Assembly (NCBI GenBank): GCA_964391595.1
Contig: CAYMMM010000032.1
Coordinates: forward strand, 1-7,741
Length of the DNA: 7,741 nt
Source: JADZGC01 sp964391595
GTDB lineage: Bacteria > Patescibacteriota > Saccharimonadia > CAILAD01 > GCA-016700035
Reading direction: 5' to 3'
In this document: in pieces, positions 5,619-7,741 of the stretch
Numbering within the stretch: position 1 is the stretch's first letter
Layout of the letters: every line of letters starts with the position of its first letter
Position numbers and translations under genes: made by a program
Notes under the pieces: generated by a model
Seen by the model: only the letters and a program-made list of their open reading frames with translations
Database searches by the model: none
Told to the model about the DNA's origin: nothing

Positions 5619-5934
5619 GCTTACTCTCAAGACCAGCTCGCGCAAGCATTAGCCACAGACCAATATATACAATCATTATCACGCTCGCGGCAGCAAGCAG
5701 ATGTATAAGCTCTGACCGAACAATTCGAACAGACTGTTGATCAAGTGCGGACAACTGCTCGGCAGCTGGAGACACCCGTTTATGAGCAGTACTCAAAGGT
5801 ACTGAGCTTCTAGTCGTGCGCTCTTTCGGATCGACACCTTGGTCGACGTCGGCTTTTGGCACATGCTTGGACTCTTCTTTAAATGAGTCAACATGCCTTG
5901 CGCGATACTTCAGATGCTTTTTCCGCTTTGTCAT
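5596..5934 (-). CDS. Small single-pass membrane protein, unknown function
   Basis: This 112-residue protein is not recognised. It starts with a very basic stretch (MTKRKKHLKYRARH), continues with a polar, probably disordered segment to about residue 70, and has one clear transmembrane helix at about 76-97 (hydrophobic run ending IGLWLML), followed by a short tail with Arg99 and Lys105. The basic N-terminus favours a cytoplasmic N-terminal domain anchored by a C-terminal helix. A good promoter (TTGGCA, 17 bp, TACAAT) lies right before the ATG, with a predicted start near 5937, so the message would be essentially leaderless; there is no Shine-Dalgarno. It converges on comM with a 23-bp overlap and diverges from the DUF4446 operon. 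A dedicated promoter and the clean helix argue for a real gene. Confidence 0.72.
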   Translation of the reverse strand: MTKRKKHLKYRARHVDSFKEESKHVPKADVDQGVDPKERTTRSSVPLSTAHKRVSPAAEQLSALDQQSVRIVRSELIHLLAAASVIMIVYIGLWLMLARAGLESKLTSLIQL

Positions 5935-5943
5935 TATGCAAGC

Positions 5944-5972
5944 ATTGTATCGAAAACTGTCTAGATTGCCAA
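5944..5972 (-). promoter_or_regulatory. Promoter of the small membrane protein gene
   Basis: On the minus strand TTGGCA (5967-5972) and TACAAT (5944-5949) are separated by the ideal 17 bp. The predicted start is near 5937, three bases before the ATG. The -35 shares five of its six base pairs with the -35 of the divergent promoter. Confidence 0.65.
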
Positions 5973-5995
5973 TTTTCTTCTAGAAAGACTATAAT
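5966..5995 (+). promoter_or_regulatory. Promoter of the DUF4446-bactofilin operon
   Basis: TTGCCA (5966-5971; five of six consensus bases) and a perfect TATAAT (5990-5995) are 18 bp apart. The predicted start near 6002 leaves a 14-nt leader that holds GGAGG (6007-6011) before the ATG at 6016. The -35 is embedded in the near-palindrome TTGCCAA shared with the opposite promoter, and the palindrome TCTAGA occurs on both sides (5960-5965 and 5979-5984). Confidence 0.75.
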
Positions 5996-6015
5996 AGTCA
6001 CTCAGCGGAGGTGTA

Positions 6016-6504
6016 ATGGAAATCGTACTGATCATATTGGTGTTTATCACCATGCTAGGTTGTGGTTATACAGTTTGGAGAGTAGGTAAGATAGAGCAAA
6101 AGTTTGGTCATTTCTTCAGCGAATCAGAAAAGACAGGTAGCGTAATGGAACGCCTGAATCAGTATGCATTACAAGAAACTAGTCAGAATACGAGGCTTGA
6201 AGCTCTCGAGAAACATTCGAAAAAGCTCGAGATGATTTCCGAGCGTGGACATTCACGAATAGGCTTCGTGAGATTCAACCCGTTTTCAGACACTGGCGGA
6301 GATCAGAGCTTTTGCTTGGCAGTTTTGGACTACCATGGCAATGGCTGGGTTATTTCTAGCATCCATGCACGCACCGGCTCTCGCGTCTATGCAAAACAGA
6401 TTATCCTCGGCCAAAGTTCCCACAACCTTTCCGACGAGGAGGCGACTGCCGTAACAAAGGCACTCAAACAAAACCCATATCAGGAAACTCATGGCTCGAA
6501 ATAA
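6016..6504 (+). CDS. DUF4446 family membrane-anchored protein
   Basis: The 162-residue product has one N-terminal transmembrane helix (about 2-20, IVLIILVFITMLGCGYTVW), a charged, probably coiled-coil linker (about 25-75), and a C-terminal domain with the DUF4446 signature: RIGFVRFNPFSDTGGDQSF (81-99), LAVLDYHGNGWVISSIHARTG and GSRVYAK (121-127), ending in LSDEEATAVTKAL. Length and order match the family, whose function is unknown to me. GGAGG lies four bases before the ATG. It is the first gene of a three-gene operon and its end overlaps the bactofilin start by 14 bp. The layout (anchor, coil, globular domain) suggests a membrane protein displaying its domain in the cytoplasm if the N-terminus is outside; topology is not certain. 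Confidence 0.9.
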   Translation: MEIVLIILVFITMLGCGYTVWRVGKIEQKFGHFFSESEKTGSVMERLNQYALQETSQNTRLEALEKHSKKLEMISERGHSRIGFVRFNPFSDTGGDQSFCLAVLDYHGNGWVISSIHARTGSRVYAKQIILGQSSHNLSDEEATAVTKALKQNPYQETHGSK

Positions 6505-6865
6505 GCTCCCCTTTGACTACAGATCACAGGCCGGAATACTTATATCATCTTTCGTCAAAGGAACTATTTCATTAGATACACAGGAAGACGTTGTAATAGA
6601 CGCAACATTATCTGGAGATATCAAAACTAGCGGCTTTTGCGAAATCACGGAGAATGGCGAGTATGAAGGAGACATTTCCGCTCGTTCAGTTACGGTATAC
6701 GGGAGTACAAGCGGGGACATCTCTGGACAAGACGCCATACACGTGCATCGATCAGCAAAAATTAAAGGTGTATATACATCCCCTGTTATTCACATAGAAC
6801 CGGGCGCGATTGTAAACGCGCGCATTGTGCACTCACAAAATTCCTTATCAGGACCACTAGCATGA
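6491..6865 (+). CDS. Bactofilin (polymer-forming cytoskeletal protein)
   Basis: Bactofilins form nucleotide-free filaments from right-handed beta-helix subunits and act as scaffolds for cell-envelope enzymes and polar structures. This 124-residue copy shows the periodic beta-helix pattern: GILISSFVKGTISLDTQEDV, then DATLSGDIKTSGFCEI, GEYEGDISARSVTVYGSTSGDISGQDAIHV, then KIKGVYTSPVIHIEPGAIVNARI. Short polar tails flank the core (about 14-113), as is usual. AGGA five bases before the ATG marks the start, inside the 3' end of the DUF4446 gene (14-bp overlap), and its TGA overlaps the ATG of the next gene. There is no membrane segment; association with the membrane could come through the DUF4446 partner. 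Confidence 0.9.
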   Translation: MARNKLPFDYRSQAGILISSFVKGTISLDTQEDVVIDATLSGDIKTSGFCEITENGEYEGDISARSVTVYGSTSGDISGQDAIHVHRSAKIKGVYTSPVIHIEPGAIVNARIVHSQNSLSGPLA

Positions 6866-7680
6866 TCCATTATGCACTCCAAGAAACCTTATCAGCAGAA
6901 GAGGCATCGCTCATCTCGGAGACAATCACAGCCGCTGCATCACAGTTGAGGGTCGCAGCCAAGCAACAGAGCTTGGACGAACTCTCCTTGGGAAGCACAA
7001 TACATGAAGGGTCTACAACCCTCCTATCAATCGGTGATCCTTCTTGGCATACAAAGTTCCTCAGCAGAGTATCCCCGATCCTGAGAAAGCACCACGAGAT
7101 TGTCCTAGCCCATATCAACCTACGAACACAAAAAATACCCGTTCGGCAACTTCGCGTTGCACAGCTCAAAATCCAACTAAAACGCGACCTAGCTACAGTA
7201 GCGGCTCGAAAAATCATAGAAGTTCCTGTCTTTTCATGCGGCCCCTACTTATTTATTGATACAATCGAGCTCGTAAGCAGTCAGACCAGCCCAACGCAGC
7301 TCTATCTTCAAGCACAACTTGAACAATCAAGATACGACCTCTCATGTCCAGGCACCACCATCCGGATTGCCCCACTTACATCTCAAGGAGGCAATCAATC
7401 ACCAGTACTGCAACTTCATATCCTCCAAGCCGAAAGGATCAACCCATCTTCGTCGGCCAGCAATCAACTATTTGAACTCACCAGACAAAAAGTTGCCCCC
7501 AGATCTGCCAATGAAGACATATTACACATACCAATCTCTCACGCAAAGATCCGAGCCGAAACCCACTTCACCATTGGCGAAGATGGCGACCAGCGCACAG
7601 AACGTGTTTTTACGGTTGAAACACTGCCCTGGAGTCTCAGAATGATCACGGCAAAAAGTTCCCCTAGAGATATTGATTAA
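6862..7680 (+). CDS. Unknown protein translationally coupled to bactofilin
   Basis: I cannot assign this 272-residue protein to a family. It has no signal peptide or transmembrane helix. The first ~130 residues look helical and charged (SAEEASLISETITAAASQL, then KIPVRQLRVAQLKIQLKRDL), and the remainder looks beta-rich (VPVFSCGPYLFIDTIELV, LYLQAQLEQSRYDL, TTIRIAPL, SPVLQLHILQAERI, then a TIGEDGDQRTERVFTVETLPW segment). Only two cysteines are present. The start is supported by AGGA eight bases upstream and by the ATGA overlap with the bactofilin stop, so translation is probably coupled. Being last in an operon with a membrane-anchored DUF4446 protein and a bactofilin suggests a role in the same assembly; this is inference from context. 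It meets the next gene tail to tail with a 4-bp overlap. Confidence 0.85.
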   Translation: MIHYALQETLSAEEASLISETITAAASQLRVAAKQQSLDELSLGSTIHEGSTTLLSIGDPSWHTKFLSRVSPILRKHHEIVLAHINLRTQKIPVRQLRVAQLKIQLKRDLATVAARKIIEVPVFSCGPYLFIDTIELVSSQTSPTQLYLQAQLEQSRYDLSCPGTTIRIAPLTSQGGNQSPVLQLHILQAERINPSSSASNQLFELTRQKVAPRSANEDILHIPISHAKIRAETHFTIGEDGDQRTERVFTVETLPWSLRMITAKSSPRDID

Positions 7681-7741
7681 TCTGGTGTTTTCTTGTAGAC
7701 TTGATCGAGAACGAGTAGGAGTATCCAGAGTATTAGTAAAC
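7677..7741 (-). CDS. C-terminal fragment of a membrane protein (runs off right edge)
   Basis: On the minus strand one frame stays open from the right edge to a TAA at 7677-7679 and encodes LLILWILLLVLDQVYKKTPD: a strongly hydrophobic stretch like the second half of a transmembrane helix, followed by a short basic tail. The other two frames are less gene-like; one is interrupted by a stop. Its stop overlaps the stop of the converging plus-strand gene, as at the comM junction. The fragment is only 20 residues, so the identification as a gene end is likely but not certain. Confidence 0.5.
   Translation of the reverse strand, partial: LLILWILLLVLDQVYKKTPD

Overview
The window looks like a piece of a small-genome bacterial chromosome, most likely from the Candidate Phyla Radiation; Saccharibacteria (TM7) is my best guess. 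That assignment is inference from gene content: a lone MGDG-synthase-type glycosyltransferase, a diverged GalT-like protein, ComM, a DUF4446 protein, a bactofilin and several orphan proteins, all tightly packed. TGA is used as a stop (the bactofilin gene ends in TGA), so this is not a UGA-recoded lineage.

Left part (1-1585). A short, low-confidence fragment of a minus-strand gene lies at the left edge. Its presumed leader (about 194-56) holds nested inverted repeats arranged like an H-type RNA pseudoknot. Next is a minus-strand orphan gene (251-844) with a strong terminator, a Shine-Dalgarno and a plausible promoter. Its product contains no lysine and is rich in Arg and Trp. Beyond it is a clear ssrA gene (tmRNA, minus strand, 1087-1478) with its own terminator and promoter, and an unusual G in the T-loop.

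Middle part (1586-5618, plus strand). An MGDG-synthase/MurG-like glycosyltransferase is followed by a galactose-1-phosphate uridylyltransferase-like protein. The latter keeps the catalytic HxHxQ motif but has no N-terminal zinc cysteines and carries a roughly 60-residue hydrophilic extension. Then comes a complete comM, the AAA+ helicase used in natural transformation.

Right part (5596-7741). A minus-strand single-pass membrane protein overlaps comM tail to tail. It is divergently transcribed from a compact plus-strand operon: DUF4446 membrane protein, bactofilin and an unrecognised 272-residue protein, with 14-bp and 4-bp overlaps. The two divergent promoters share almost the same -35 box. 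At the right edge, the last 20 codons of a minus-strand gene with a hydrophobic C-terminus overlap the end of the operon by 4 bp.

Functional picture (inference): trans-translation quality control (tmRNA), envelope glycolipid or sugar metabolism (glycosyltransferase, GalT-like), DNA uptake and recombination (ComM), and a membrane-linked bactofilin module. No mobile element, CRISPR array, tRNA or rRNA is visible. The most noteworthy signals are the pseudoknot-like leader, the lysine-free protein beside ssrA, the shared -35 divergent promoter and the uncharacterised bactofilin operon.
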